Shown: positions 35,424 through 44,380 of the stretch, piece by piece
Layout of the letters: each line of letters starts with the position of its first letter
How positions within the stretch are numbered: the stretch's first letter is position 1
Origin: an uncultured Fretibacterium sp.
GTDB lineage: Bacteria > Synergistota > Synergistia > Synergistales > Aminobacteriaceae
Direction of reading: 5' to 3'
DNA: 64,000 nucleotides
Assembly (NCBI GenBank): GCA_946186205.1
Contig: CAMHMH010000007.1
Coordinates: 62,001 to 126,000 of the forward strand
Position numbers and translations under genes: made by a program
Notes under the pieces: generated by a model
Told to the model about the DNA's origin: nothing
What the model saw: the letters and a program-made list of their open reading frames with translations, nothing else
Databases searched by the model: none

Positions 35424-35502
35424 CTAACATTAATAATTGTTATATAATGGAAAAAATATACAAAGCAGCAGTGTGATACGATTTGAAGGAGACCGAATAA
35501 CA

Positions 35503-36393
35503 ATGTCAATGTTCAGAAGAGCAGAAAGAAGAAAAGCAAAACTCAGGCTGGCGATAACAGGCCCGGCAGGTTCGGGAAAGACTTACGGAGCATTGCTAAT
35601 AGCGTTCGGAATCGGCGGTAAGATTGCGTTGCTTGACACTGAAAACGGGAGCGGTGATTTGTATTCGTCGCTTGGTGAATATGATGTGTGCTCACTCTCA
35701 GCACCTTTCACGATTCAGAAATATATCGATGCGATAAGGGACGCGGAAAATTCCGGCTATGACACTCTCATCATCGACAGCATATCAGCAGAATGGGCGG
35801 GGACAGGAGGACTTCTCAGTCTTCACACTCAGCTGACCTCATCGAACCGGACGAACTCATTCGCGGCATGGGGGCAGATTACTCCCAAGCACAACGCATT
35901 CATTGACGCTATGACAGGCTCAAGGCTTCACATCATCGCTACAATCCGTTCAAAGACAGAGTACGCGCAAATCCAGAACGAGCGCGGAAAAACTGAGGTA
36001 AGGAAGATGGGATTCGGACTCGTTCAGCGCGACGGAATAGACTACGAGTTCACGACAGTATTTGATTTGAGCATGGAGCATACAGTGAGTGTGAGCAAGG
36101 ACAGAACATCAATATTTGACGGGCAAGTTTTCACGATAACAGAAGACACCGGGCGGGTGTTAAAAGAATGGCTTGATACTGGCATAGACGCTCCGCTCGT
36201 CGACAACACGCCGGCTTCAGCAGCAGACAAACGGAGGCTTTACGACGCATACATGAAACTTTTTGACGATGACCCTCAGAACGCGGCCGCAAGAGCGCAG
36301 GAAACAATGACAGCGATAACGGGGGGCAAAGGCTCAAAAGACTGGACTGTTGACGACATCAGAAAACTTGAGGCGGATTTGGCATCACGCTGA
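35503..36393 (+). CDS. Phage-type RecA-like AAA ATPase (AAA_24 family)
   Basis: 296 residues from the ATG at 35503, which follows GAAGGAG. Walker A GPAGSGKTY is near the N-terminus (about residue 22), an acidic ALLDTENG follows, then a Walker B-like strand TLIIDSISAEW and a sensor region with IATIRSKTEY. This is the pattern of Sak4-like/AAA_24 proteins, which in phages act with single-strand annealing or recombination genes. No other phage gene lies nearby. A TATAAT at 35443-35448 suggests its own promoter. Possible prophage relic or domesticated gene. Confidence 0.75.
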   Translation: MSMFRRAERRKAKLRLAITGPAGSGKTYGALLIAFGIGGKIALLDTENGSGDLYSSLGEYDVCSLSAPFTIQKYIDAIRDAENSGYDTLIIDSISAEWAGTGGLLSLHTQLTSSNRTNSFAAWGQITPKHNAFIDAMTGSRLHIIATIRSKTEYAQIQNERGKTEVRKMGFGLVQRDGIDYEFTTVFDLSMEHTVSVSKDRTSIFDGQVFTITEDTGRVLKEWLDTGIDAPLVDNTPASAADKRRLYDAYMKLFDDDPQNAAARAQETMTAITGGKGSKDWTVDDIRKLEADLASR

Positions 36394-36504
36394 TTTGTCC
36401 CGGCGGTTTCATTTTGGGCGGGCTGAAAATAAAATCCTGATTCGTTTTTGGTAATTGCAGTAGAATATTCACATCCAATTTTCACACAGGAGGAATGATT
36501 CATC

Positions 36505-37353
36505 ATGCACAAAATTTTTGCGGTAATATCTTTGCTCGCGGTCATGGCCTCATTCGCTTATGCTGAACCCGTAAAGCATGGGCAGTGCTGGACAGTCTCA
36601 GAACTAACCGAACTCGACAAGGAGAATGTAGCAGGCGGAAAAGGGACTCTTCACGGCGACTTTGCTTTTATCCGGGACAATGCAAGAGACGAGGACGCAA
36701 TCAAGGAGATCGGCTTCATGACGTTAAAGCACGGAGCGTTTATCGGGCTTCACTCTCACGCTGACAATGAAGACGCATACCTCATAATCTCAGGCACCGG
36801 GATATTCACGGACGGCAGCGGCAACGCATATGTAGTAGGCCCCGGCGACATGACGATAGCACGCCCGGGACAGTCGCACGGACTCGCTAACCTTAATTCG
36901 GACGAGTTAGTCTTCCTCGACATCATAGCCAAAAACGGAGCAGCAGACCTTGAAGCCCTCAAAGCGAATCCGACTCCTCAGTATTTCCCGCTCACAAAAC
37001 TTTTTGACAAGAACGTTGAACACGCTGGCGGAACAGGTGAAGGAACATTGTACGGAAAATTTGCATTCAGGCGCGAGCAGGCAACACAGGATCAGGCCAT
37101 AAAGGAAATCGGGTTAATGACTCTCAAGCCCGGCGACTCAATCGGACTCCATAAGCACGAAGCCAACGAGGACACGTACATTATTCTTTCAGGCACAGGG
37201 ACTTTCACGGACTCAAACGGTGATGAGTATATCGTCGGCCCTCAGTCGGTAACGATTGCTGTTGCGGGAGAATCACACGCGCTTAAGAACACGGGCAAAG
37301 AAGATCTGGTGTTCATTGATTTGATTGCGCAGAATCACGCATTGAAGAAGTAA
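36505..37353 (+). CDS. Exported bicupin protein
   Basis: 282 residues. A signal peptide (about 1-20, ending AYA) is followed by two similar cupin domains. The first has HSHADNED plus the distal His in GQSHGL, the second HKHEANED plus GESHAL. Both keep the metal-binding HxH...E...H set, so each probably binds a divalent metal. The two halves are strongly alike, indicating duplication. Reaction unknown. AGGAGG lies upstream and a strong terminator directly downstream. Confidence 0.82.
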   Translation: MHKIFAVISLLAVMASFAYAEPVKHGQCWTVSELTELDKENVAGGKGTLHGDFAFIRDNARDEDAIKEIGFMTLKHGAFIGLHSHADNEDAYLIISGTGIFTDGSGNAYVVGPGDMTIARPGQSHGLANLNSDELVFLDIIAKNGAADLEALKANPTPQYFPLTKLFDKNVEHAGGTGEGTLYGKFAFRREQATQDQAIKEIGLMTLKPGDSIGLHKHEANEDTYIILSGTGTFTDSNGDEYIVGPQSVTIAVAGESHALKNTGKEDLVFIDLIAQNHALKK

Positions 37354-37370
37354 CTTGCGGGAAAAATTTT

Positions 37371-37405
37371 TGCGGACTCTCTTGCTGAAGGGGAGTCCGT
37401 TTTTT
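37371..37405 (+). terminator. Intrinsic terminator after the bicupin gene
   Basis: Perfect 7-bp stem CGGACTC (37373-37379) / GAGTCCG (37393-37399) followed by six T. Confidence 0.88.
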
Positions 37406-37409
37406 GTTG

Positions 37410-39005
37410 CTAAAAATTTGCGAGGATTATATCAGCACTTGTTGACCATTCGCGGACTGGAGAGTCTAAAACTTCACGCATTCCCGAATCTTTGCGGCGT
37501 GAAACCGCGACGACCTTACGCCCTGAGTGCCACAACTCACGCAAAGACTCATCATTGATGAACCATCTTTCACGATTCGAGTCATGTTCCGCTCCGAACT
37601 CAAGCTCGTTGAGATCTTCAGCGGTTATTGTCCTGCGCTTTGTGTAGAAGCTCATTCCCTGCATCAAGTCCCTGTAAACGACAACATAATCAGCATCACC
37701 CGGGATAATCATGGCCGAGTCTCTGTGAGACAACAATTTCCCCTCAACGTTAAACGCTCCCGAAGCCGCGAACATTGCGCCAAGCCCCGCGATAACCAAG
37801 AGTGCCGGAATGTTTCTGACTCGCCCCGACAGAAGCGACAGTGCCCAGAACACGACGAGCATAACTGACAAGCAAAGAGCCGGTAAAGCCATCGCGTGAA
37901 AGTCCGGGTCATTCTTCACGGAAGGGAGTATGAAGCCTGTAACAGCTACCGGGATTAATATTGCTGACGTGATAATGATGAACCGCCGCAAGTTTCTGCC
38001 TTCAAGAACTGACATTGACGCGCCGGAAAGAATCATCAGCGGAGGGAAGCACGGCAAAATATATGTGATGAGCTTTGAGCCTGAAGCCGAGAAAAACAAA
38101 AACGGAATCGCCGCCCAAAGTCCCAAGAATAAACCCGCGCTTTTGTCGATGAGTCTGCATTTTCCGAACGCCGCCCCGAATGCGTCCCACAAGATTCCCG
38201 TCCACGGAATGAAGCCCGCGATGATGATGGGAATGAAGAACCAGAACGGCTCATAGCGTGCGTGAATTGTCGTTGTATATCTCAAGAAGTGCTCGCGTAT
38301 GAAGAAGAACTGAAAGTAATCCGGGTTTCTTCTGCAAACTTCAACGAAATACGGCGCAACGATGAGGAAGAATAAAATAATTGCTGACGGTGAGAAGAGA
38401 GTCAAAATTTTTTTGTGCTGCCTCGTTATGATGAGATGAAGAAACGCAATCCCGCCCGGCAAAACGACACCGATTAATCCCTTTGTGAGTACTGACAGAG
38501 CCATGAAGGAATAAAACGCGAGGAGTGATAGTTTCCTGCCTGTTACGCTCCAAAAGTAATAGCTTGCCATTGAGGCCGTGAAGAAAAATGTCAGAGTCAT
38601 ATCCGTGAGATTGATACGTGAAGTCCCGTACCACAAGACAGACGATGCCAGCATTAACCCGGCGAGTGAAGCGGCATAATTTGACCGTGTAATCTTCCGC
38701 GCAAGAACGAACGCAAGAACGCAGCACCCTAACCCGGCCATGACAGGAAAGAATCTCCCGGCAAATTCATTCTCCCCGAAAATCATGAACGCTCCCGCCG
38801 TAAGCCAGTAATGCAGCGGGGGCTTCTCGAAATACAGAACGTAATTCAGCCTCGGTGTGATAAAGTCGGAAGTCTCGATCATCTCGCGGGGTATCTCTGC
38901 GTATCTTCCCTCGTCAGGGTCAATGAAGCCGTAATCACCAAGCCCCCAGAAATACACGAGCACAGCCAGAATTGCACCGGCAATAAGAATCGCGCGCCTA
39001 TTCAT
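37410..39005 (-). CDS. arnT: ArnT-like undecaprenyl phosphate-Ara4N:lipid A transferase (GT39 fold)
   Basis: Transfers 4-amino-4-deoxy-L-arabinose from the undecaprenyl carrier to lipid A on the periplasmic face, lowering negative charge and giving polymyxin resistance. About 531 residues from the ATG at 39005, which overlaps the previous stop. It has many membrane helices, and the first periplasmic loop carries the catalytic DPDEGRYAEIPREM (about 28-41) and EKPPLHYW. The C-terminal soluble domain is short. Last gene of the arn operon. Confidence 0.88.
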   Translation of the reverse strand: MNRRAILIAGAILAVLVYFWGLGDYGFIDPDEGRYAEIPREMIETSDFITPRLNYVLYFEKPPLHYWLTAGAFMIFGENEFAGRFFPVMAGLGCCVLAFVLARKITRSNYAASLAGLMLASSVLWYGTSRINLTDMTLTFFFTASMASYYFWSVTGRKLSLLAFYSFMALSVLTKGLIGVVLPGGIAFLHLIITRQHKKILTLFSPSAIILFFLIVAPYFVEVCRRNPDYFQFFFIREHFLRYTTTIHARYEPFWFFIPIIIAGFIPWTGILWDAFGAAFGKCRLIDKSAGLFLGLWAAIPFLFFSASGSKLITYILPCFPPLMILSGASMSVLEGRNLRRFIIITSAILIPVAVTGFILPSVKNDPDFHAMALPALCLSVMLVVFWALSLLSGRVRNIPALLVIAGLGAMFAASGAFNVEGKLLSHRDSAMIIPGDADYVVVYRDLMQGMSFYTKRRTITAEDLNELEFGAEHDSNRERWFINDESLRELWHSGRKVVAVSRRKDSGMREVLDSPVREWSTSADIILANF

Positions 39006-40005
39006 GATACGCTTCAAGAGTCATTCTCACAGCATCGCGGAGACTCACTTGAGGATTCCAGCCGAGGGACTTTATTTTGTCGATTGAAGGTATGCGGTTC
39101 ATTGTGTCGTCGTAGCTGTCTGAGTAATAATTTTCAGGCGATATTGTTACGAGCTTTGCTTTTTCGGCGCGTTCTCTGAAGTTGGGAAAATTTTTCATCT
39201 CGTCAATGATAATTTCTGCAAGCTCGCGGATTGAGTAATTGTTGTTGGGATTCCCTATGTTGAAGATTTTTGAGTCGGCCTGCCCTTTGTGATTTTTCAG
39301 GATGAGCATTAATGCGTCTGTTCCGTCACCTATCCATGTGAAGCTCCTTCTCTGTGAGCCTCCTCCGACAAGTTTTATTTCCCCTCTGTGAAGTATGTCG
39401 TAAATGAACTGAGTGATTGAACGAGCGCGGTGCTGCTTTGCGTCCTCCATTGTATCGAGTCCCGGCCCGATCCAGTTGAACGGCCTGAAAAGAGTGTACT
39501 GCAATCCCTTTTCGACATTGTACGCCGTAATGACTCGGTCAAGCATTTGTTTTGAGCAGCTGTAAATCCATCTCATTTTACCCACAGGCCCGGTAACAAG
39601 AGGACTCTCATCTTCAAGAAGTGTATTCTCATTAGCGAGTCCGTAAACTTCTGATGTTGAAGGGAATATTACGCGCTTCTTGTACTTCAGGCACATTCGG
39701 ACGACTTTAAGATTCTGCTCGAAGTCAAGCTCAAACGTCCACAAAGGTTTTGTCAGATAATATGACGGCATAGCGACTCCCGCAAAAGGAAGTACAACAT
39801 CACAAGCCGCTACCTGTTCGCGTATATAGTCAGTCTCGTGGAATATATCGCCCGTGAAACATGTGAAGCGTTTGTTGCCGTTGAATTTCTCAAGCCTCGA
39901 TGTGTTGATGTCGAACGCGCTTATTTCGTAGTCTGAAGTCTCTAAAACTTTCTGCACAAGATGACTCCCAATGAAGCCCCCTGCGCCAAGCAAAAATATT
40001 TTCAC
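38998..40005 (-). CDS. arnA: UDP-glucuronic acid decarboxylase (ArnA dehydrogenase domain as a separate protein)
   Basis: Oxidises and decarboxylates UDP-glucuronate to UDP-Ara4-keto-pentose. 335 residues: Rossmann GAGGFIGSH at 7-15, the YxxxK pair as Y148 and K152 (YSCSK), and the conserved 'RPFNWIGPG' and 'RRSFTWIGDG' blocks of ArnA. In E. coli this domain is the C-terminal half of a 660-residue ArnA; here it stands alone, with the formyltransferase half encoded separately at 42.1-42.9 kb. Confidence 0.93.
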   Translation of the reverse strand: MKIFLLGAGGFIGSHLVQKVLETSDYEISAFDINTSRLEKFNGNKRFTCFTGDIFHETDYIREQVAACDVVLPFAGVAMPSYYLTKPLWTFELDFEQNLKVVRMCLKYKKRVIFPSTSEVYGLANENTLLEDESPLVTGPVGKMRWIYSCSKQMLDRVITAYNVEKGLQYTLFRPFNWIGPGLDTMEDAKQHRARSITQFIYDILHRGEIKLVGGGSQRRSFTWIGDGTDALMLILKNHKGQADSKIFNIGNPNNNYSIRELAEIIIDEMKNFPNFRERAEKAKLVTISPENYYSDSYDDTMNRIPSIDKIKSLGWNPQVSLRDAVRMTLEAYHE

Positions 40006-40011
40006 CTAATC

Positions 40012-41148
40012 TTATCTCCATGCAAAATTTTTGATTACACCGCATACCCTCAGAACATCTTCATCAGTCATAAGCGGGAAAATCGGAAGCGATACAGCCT
40101 GAGCATAATACCTTTCAGCCTGCGGGAAATCTCCTGACTTATAGCCGTAAGCCTTCCTGTAATACGGCTGAAGAGGCACCGGCCTGTAATGAACCTGAAG
40201 CCTTATGTCATTGTCGCGAAGGTACGCAAAAAATTCTCCGTGCAGCTCTTCTTTCACACGCGCTATGAACAAGTGCCACGCATGGCCGGGTTTGTTCGGA
40301 GGAAGCACAAGACCTTCAACGCCCGACAGCTGAGACAAATACATCTCCGCAATCTCGCGCCGCCTCGTAACAAATTCATCAAGCCTTCTCATCTGACTCA
40401 ATCCTAAAGCGCAGTGTACTTCCGAGAGTCTGTAGTTGTACCCAAGCTCCTGCATCTCTGAATGCCACGGGCCGTCAGCCTCGTCAACAAATTCTGAGGG
40501 GTTGCGGGTCGTTCCGTGATTCCTGAACATGAATAACCTTCTTGCGTACTCGTCATTGTTCGTTAGGACTGCTCCGCCTTCAGCCGTCGTTATGTGCTTT
40601 ACGGGGTGAAAGCTCAGTGTCGTCATGTCCGCGTCAAATCCGATCTTGTGACTCGCCCGGTCTCCTCCCCATGCGTGACTCGCGTCCTCAATCAGCACAG
40701 CGTTGTATTTGTCCGCAAGTTTCCTGAACGGCTCAATGTCGAAAGGATAACCCGCAAAGCTCACAGGGATTATTGCTTTCACCCTCCCGCCGTGAGACTC
40801 TATTGTCCGTTCGGCCTCGCCGGGATTCATGCAGAAGGTTTCATCTATGTCCGCGAATATCGGAGTCGCTCCCGTGTATATCACGCTGTTTGATGTCGCT
40901 ACAAATGTCAGTGCTGTTGTTGCTGCGAAATCTCCCGCGCCCATTCCTGAAGCGTGCATTGCCCCGTGAAGCGCAGCAGTTCCGCTCGAAAATGTTACGG
41001 CGTGCTTCACTCCGGCATATTCGGCTAATGATTTCTCGAACGCTTCAACAGTCGGCCCCATCGTGAGCCAGTCTCCGCGCAAAACTTTCACAACCTCTTC
41101 AATGTCATCATCATTTATCCATTGGCGGCCGTATGATAACGTCTTCAA
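40012..41148 (-). CDS. arnB: UDP-4-amino-4-deoxy-L-arabinose aminotransferase
   Basis: PLP-dependent DegT/DnrJ-type aminotransferase making UDP-Ara4N. 378 residues. K184 in FHPVKHITTAEGG binds PLP, preceded by VLIEDASHAWGG with the ring-contacting Asp. The N-terminal SSGTAALHGAM phosphate cup is also present. Length and context fit ArnB well. It lies 6 bp upstream of the decarboxylase gene. Confidence 0.93.
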   Translation of the reverse strand: MKTLSYGRQWINDDDIEEVVKVLRGDWLTMGPTVEAFEKSLAEYAGVKHAVTFSSGTAALHGAMHASGMGAGDFAATTALTFVATSNSVIYTGATPIFADIDETFCMNPGEAERTIESHGGRVKAIIPVSFAGYPFDIEPFRKLADKYNAVLIEDASHAWGGDRASHKIGFDADMTTLSFHPVKHITTAEGGAVLTNNDEYARRLFMFRNHGTTRNPSEFVDEADGPWHSEMQELGYNYRLSEVHCALGLSQMRRLDEFVTRRREIAEMYLSQLSGVEGLVLPPNKPGHAWHLFIARVKEELHGEFFAYLRDNDIRLQVHYRPVPLQPYYRKAYGYKSGDFPQAERYYAQAVSLPIFPLMTDEDVLRVCGVIKNFAWR

Positions 41149-41161
41149 CTATTTATCCTCC

Positions 41162-42088
41162 TTATAACTGTGTGGCTACTTTTCCTGCTCTGCCTTCTAT
41201 TTCTGACATTTCGATTCTGCATTTCGGGAATTTGCGTACCCTGCTTGCGACTTCCTTCAGCGTGAGAAATTCCGCGCCCATGTCTTTGCACTTCTTGAGG
41301 AAATCCGAGAATGTCCAGTGCATCATTCCGCCTTCCATTTCTGTATGTATCGTGTGAACGTTGAGTCCGTTCTGAAGTTTCTTTGCGTAATACGTGCTGA
41401 CGTTTTCAGGACTCACTGTTCCGAGAATCTCATCAAGAGTCGGAAGCGTTGACGGTATTTGAGGAGTGCTGAAAGTTATATCTCCCATCTCAGGAATGAA
41501 GGGTGAATATCCCCGCGAGTCAGAGCAGTATTTGAGCTTCAGTTTATCCTGAACGCTGAGACTCTCCGGCGTAACCTGCCACCCTGGCGCAGCGCATGAT
41601 TCCGGCCTGAACCCCGCGAACCCCTCAAACTGTGAGAATGCCCGCTCAAGTTCAGCGCGTATTTGTTCCTTTGAGAGGCTCGGCAAATTGTCCTGCCAGT
41701 AAACATGATCCCACGAATGAATCCCGCAGTCGTGTCCCTCGTCAGCAGTCCTCCGAATCAAATCAGGGTTCGAGGAAGCAATCATAGGAGCAGGAAGAAG
41801 AGTACCGTATAACAATGTCTTCAAGCCGTACGCGCTCGGAGCTTTTGTGCGGAACATTTTCTTGATGAAGCCTTTGCGGAAGACTCTGCGAATCGCTTTG
41901 CCCGAATTGTCTGGCCCCATCGAAAAGAATACGGAGGCTTTCACGTCATTAGCTTTCAGAATGTCCAGCAGTCTCGGAAGCCCTTCAAGGTAGCCCCTCA
42001 GAGTGTCAATATCAATCTTAACCGCAAGAAATATTTTCCCGGCAAATGCTATGTTGAGTCCTGCTTTGCGTCTGTGCGAGTCTTTCAT
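41162..42088 (-). CDS. arnD: 4-deoxy-4-formamido-L-arabinose-phosphoundecaprenol deformylase
   Basis: Polysaccharide-deacetylase-fold enzyme that removes the formyl group from the lipid-linked sugar. 308 residues with the ArnD start (LAVKIDIDTLRG), the metal motif HSWDHVYWQDN at about 122-132, and a late 'HTIHTEMEGG' block. Begins directly after the formyltransferase gene. Confidence 0.93.
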   Translation of the reverse strand: MKDSHRRKAGLNIAFAGKIFLAVKIDIDTLRGYLEGLPRLLDILKANDVKASVFFSMGPDNSGKAIRRVFRKGFIKKMFRTKAPSAYGLKTLLYGTLLPAPMIASSNPDLIRRTADEGHDCGIHSWDHVYWQDNLPSLSKEQIRAELERAFSQFEGFAGFRPESCAAPGWQVTPESLSVQDKLKLKYCSDSRGYSPFIPEMGDITFSTPQIPSTLPTLDEILGTVSPENVSTYYAKKLQNGLNVHTIHTEMEGGMMHWTFSDFLKKCKDMGAEFLTLKEVASRVRKFPKCRIEMSEIEGRAGKVATQL

Positions 42089-42904
42089 CTATATTATTTC
42101 CCATTCAAGAATCTCTATGAGGCCGTCCCCTGTCTTGACGATAACGGCAGGTACGTTGTCAGAATTTCCGTCAGTTAAGCGCGTCTTCCACACCATAATT
42201 TTTTTGTCGTCATGAAAAGTAAATGCTCCCGGAAAAGGTTTAGCGACAGCACGAACAAGGTTATGAATCTCACGCGCTGATTTCGTCCAGTCTATTACGC
42301 CGTCAGCAGGAGTCCTCCGTCCGAACTTCGTAGCCTGCGACTCATCCTGCGGAGTCCCTTCAGCATTCCCGGTCAATATATCGTCAAGGCATCTTTCGAG
42401 GAGTCGCCCGGCTGCCGGAATAATTTTCGTGAAGACATCATGCGCTGTTTCGTCCGGCAGAATGTCAACAGCTTCCTGCCCTACGATATTTCCCGCGTCC
42501 GCTCTTGCTGTCATGTGGTGAAGAGTTACGCCCGCTTTTGTCTCACCGTTGAGGACTGCCCAATTCACACAGGCACGCCCGCGATATTTCGGCAATAATG
42601 ATCCGTGCATGTTGAAAGCTCCGAGGGGCGCAAGGTCTAAAATTTTCATGTCAATCATTGAGCGGTAATAGAACGAGAATATTACATCGGGCTTTGCGTC
42701 TCTCACAACTTCTTCTGAAGGCTCATCAGTCCTTACTGGTATGTTATGAGATCTAGCAAGTTCATATACTGAGCTGAACCAATGAGTCTCGTTCGGGTCA
42801 TCTTCATGCGTGTATACAAGATTTATTTTCACTCCACGTTTAAGCAGCACAGACAAGCATTCATAGCCCACCGAGCTGTAAGCAAATACTACTGCACAAG
42901 ACAT
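42089..42904 (-). CDS. arnA: UDP-Ara4N formyltransferase (ArnA N-domain as a separate protein)
   Basis: Formylates UDP-Ara4N with 10-formyl-tetrahydrofolate. 271 residues. The catalytic triad of the formyltransferase fold is visible: N98 and H100 in NMHGSLLP, and D136 in RADAGNIV. The C-terminal OB-like domain follows (about 200-271). Located one base after arnC, as a stand-alone gene instead of being fused to the decarboxylase. Confidence 0.93.
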   Translation of the reverse strand: MSCAVVFAYSSVGYECLSVLLKRGVKINLVYTHEDDPNETHWFSSVYELARSHNIPVRTDEPSEEVVRDAKPDVIFSFYYRSMIDMKILDLAPLGAFNMHGSLLPKYRGRACVNWAVLNGETKAGVTLHHMTARADAGNIVGQEAVDILPDETAHDVFTKIIPAAGRLLERCLDDILTGNAEGTPQDESQATKFGRRTPADGVIDWTKSAREIHNLVRAVAKPFPGAFTFHDDKKIMVWKTRLTDGNSDNVPAVIVKTGDGLIEILEWEII

Positions 42905-43798
42905 CTATTTATCCCCTTCATATATTTTCCGTATTACGTAGCGCGGCCTCTTGCGGACTTCCTGATATATTCTGCCGGTATACTCGCCTGTTATCCCCGT
43001 GCTTGTTACTATGATTCCAGCCAGCAAAAAATTCACAGCATGTCCGACTCCGAAAGCCGCGAGAATGACTCCTGCTCCGAATATCATCATGCCCAATATC
43101 GTTATCATCTGCAATGGAAAAAGTGAGAATGCCGTCATCAAATCAAACTGTAAACGAATGAGTCTGAACAAACTGTATTTTGACTCGCCTCGTGTCCTCG
43201 CCTCGTGTGAGACTTCTATCTCAACAGGATTAACCGCGAACTTCTGCGCGAGTGCCGGAATAAATGTAGAGACTTCCCCGCATTCGTTGATGATGTCGAT
43301 TATCCCACGGCTATAGCCTCGCAGCATGCAGCCGTAATCGTGAAGACTGAATCCCGTTACCTTGTTCATGATTCTGTTGATGAGCTTGGACGCATAACGC
43401 CGGAAGATTGAGTCCTTCCTCTTCTTGCGTATCGTTCCTACTACATCATGGCCGGAGTCTAAAAGCTCTGTTATTCTTGGTATCTCTTCGGGCGGGTTCT
43501 GAAGATCTGCGTCAAGGGTTATGATTTGATTCCCGCGTGATGATTTGAAGCCCGCTATTATAGCCGTGTGCTGTCCGAAATTCCCGTTGAAGTCGATCAC
43601 TCGCAGTTTAGGATTCCTCTTTCGCTCCTGCAGCATTATGGGCAGTGATGAGTCTTTGCTTCCGTCATTGATGGCTATTATCTCGTAAGGGCGGTTAAGA
43701 TTTTCCATGACGCTGAACAAACGCCGGAATAGTTCGGGTAAATTTTCCTCTTCATTATATACGGGGATAACAATAGAAATCATATTATCATTCAACAT
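42905..43798 (-). CDS. arnC: Undecaprenyl-phosphate 4-deoxy-4-formamido-L-arabinose transferase
   Basis: GT2 glycosyltransferase placing formyl-Ara4N on undecaprenyl phosphate. It has a clear GT2 domain (SIVIPVYNEEENLPEL, NDGSKDSS, LDADLQNPPEEI), a QXXRW-related region, and two C-terminal membrane helices (about 225-275). The frame is open up to 43930. However, a good minus-strand promoter lies at 43831-43860, so the ATG at 43798 (297 residues) or at 43783 is preferred. First gene of the arn operon. Confidence 0.9.
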   Translation of the reverse strand: MLNDNMISIVIPVYNEEENLPELFRRLFSVMENLNRPYEIIAINDGSKDSSLPIMLQERKRNPKLRVIDFNGNFGQHTAIIAGFKSSRGNQIITLDADLQNPPEEIPRITELLDSGHDVVGTIRKKRKDSIFRRYASKLINRIMNKVTGFSLHDYGCMLRGYSRGIIDIINECGEVSTFIPALAQKFAVNPVEIEVSHEARTRGESKYSLFRLIRLQFDLMTAFSLFPLQMITILGMMIFGAGVILAAFGVGHAVNFLLAGIIVTSTGITGEYTGRIYQEVRKRPRYVIRKIYEGDK

Positions 43799-43830
43799 TA
43801 ACGGCCTGACTTTCAGGATATATTGCGGGT

Positions 43831-43860
43831 ATTCTACAACATTACGACAATTGCGGTCAA
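43831..43860 (-). promoter_or_regulatory. Candidate sigma-70 promoter of the arn operon
   Basis: On the minus strand, TTGACC (complement of 43855-43860) and TAGAAT (complement of 43831-43836) are separated by 18 bp, just upstream of the arnC start. No PmrA-type direct repeat is obvious. Confidence 0.5.
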
Positions 43861-43923
43861 CGAATGCCGATGAGTCGCAAAAAGTTTTGAGCATTATAAT
43901 CTTTTCACAAAGGAGGCTGAACA

Positions 43924-44380
43924 ATGGCAAGAAAAAATTTTGACATTACCCCCGAACAGATAAAAGAGTTTCAAGAAGCTACGTTAATGGATGATGACTT
44001 CATGAGGGAATTTTTCAGGGACAACATACTCGCGACTCAAACGGTGTTGCGTATCATCATGGACAAGCCCGGACTCGAAGTCAAAAGCGTGAGCGTTCAG
44101 CATAATCTGCCGGGACTCGATGAATTTCACGGCGTGCGTTTTGATGTTTACGCTGTCGATTATGACGGGACTCAGTACGACATAGAGTTTCAGAATGACG
44201 CGGACGGCGCAGACCCTCACAGGGCAGATTTCAACTGCGCTATGATGACAATGCGAACGCTTGAGAAGGACGAGAATTTTTCCGTTCTTGAAAAGCGTGA
44301 AAGAGTCGTTATCTTCATCACAAAAACTGACGTGCTTAAAGGCAAAGAACCCATATACAGAATCAAGCGCGTAATACCAA
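43924..44380 (+). pseudogene. Rpn/PD-(D/E)XK nuclease-family gene, 3' truncated
   Basis: The 5' part is intact: AAAGGAGG, ATG, then the family pattern (DDDFMREFF, VLRIIMDKP, and the nuclease core FDVYAVDYDGTQYDIEFQN with its acidic and EFQ residues). The similarity stops after 'IYRIKRVI' at about residue 150. The frame then runs antisense into another broken gene and ends at 44439. Full-length relatives are roughly twice as long, lacking here the C-terminal half. These proteins promote RecA-independent recombination and are often found as decaying copies. Confidence 0.75.

Noticed and set aside
42905-43930. Longer arnC start at 43930
   Set aside because: It would overlap the divergent Rpn gene and the likely arn promoter, and the extra residues precede the normal GT2 start.
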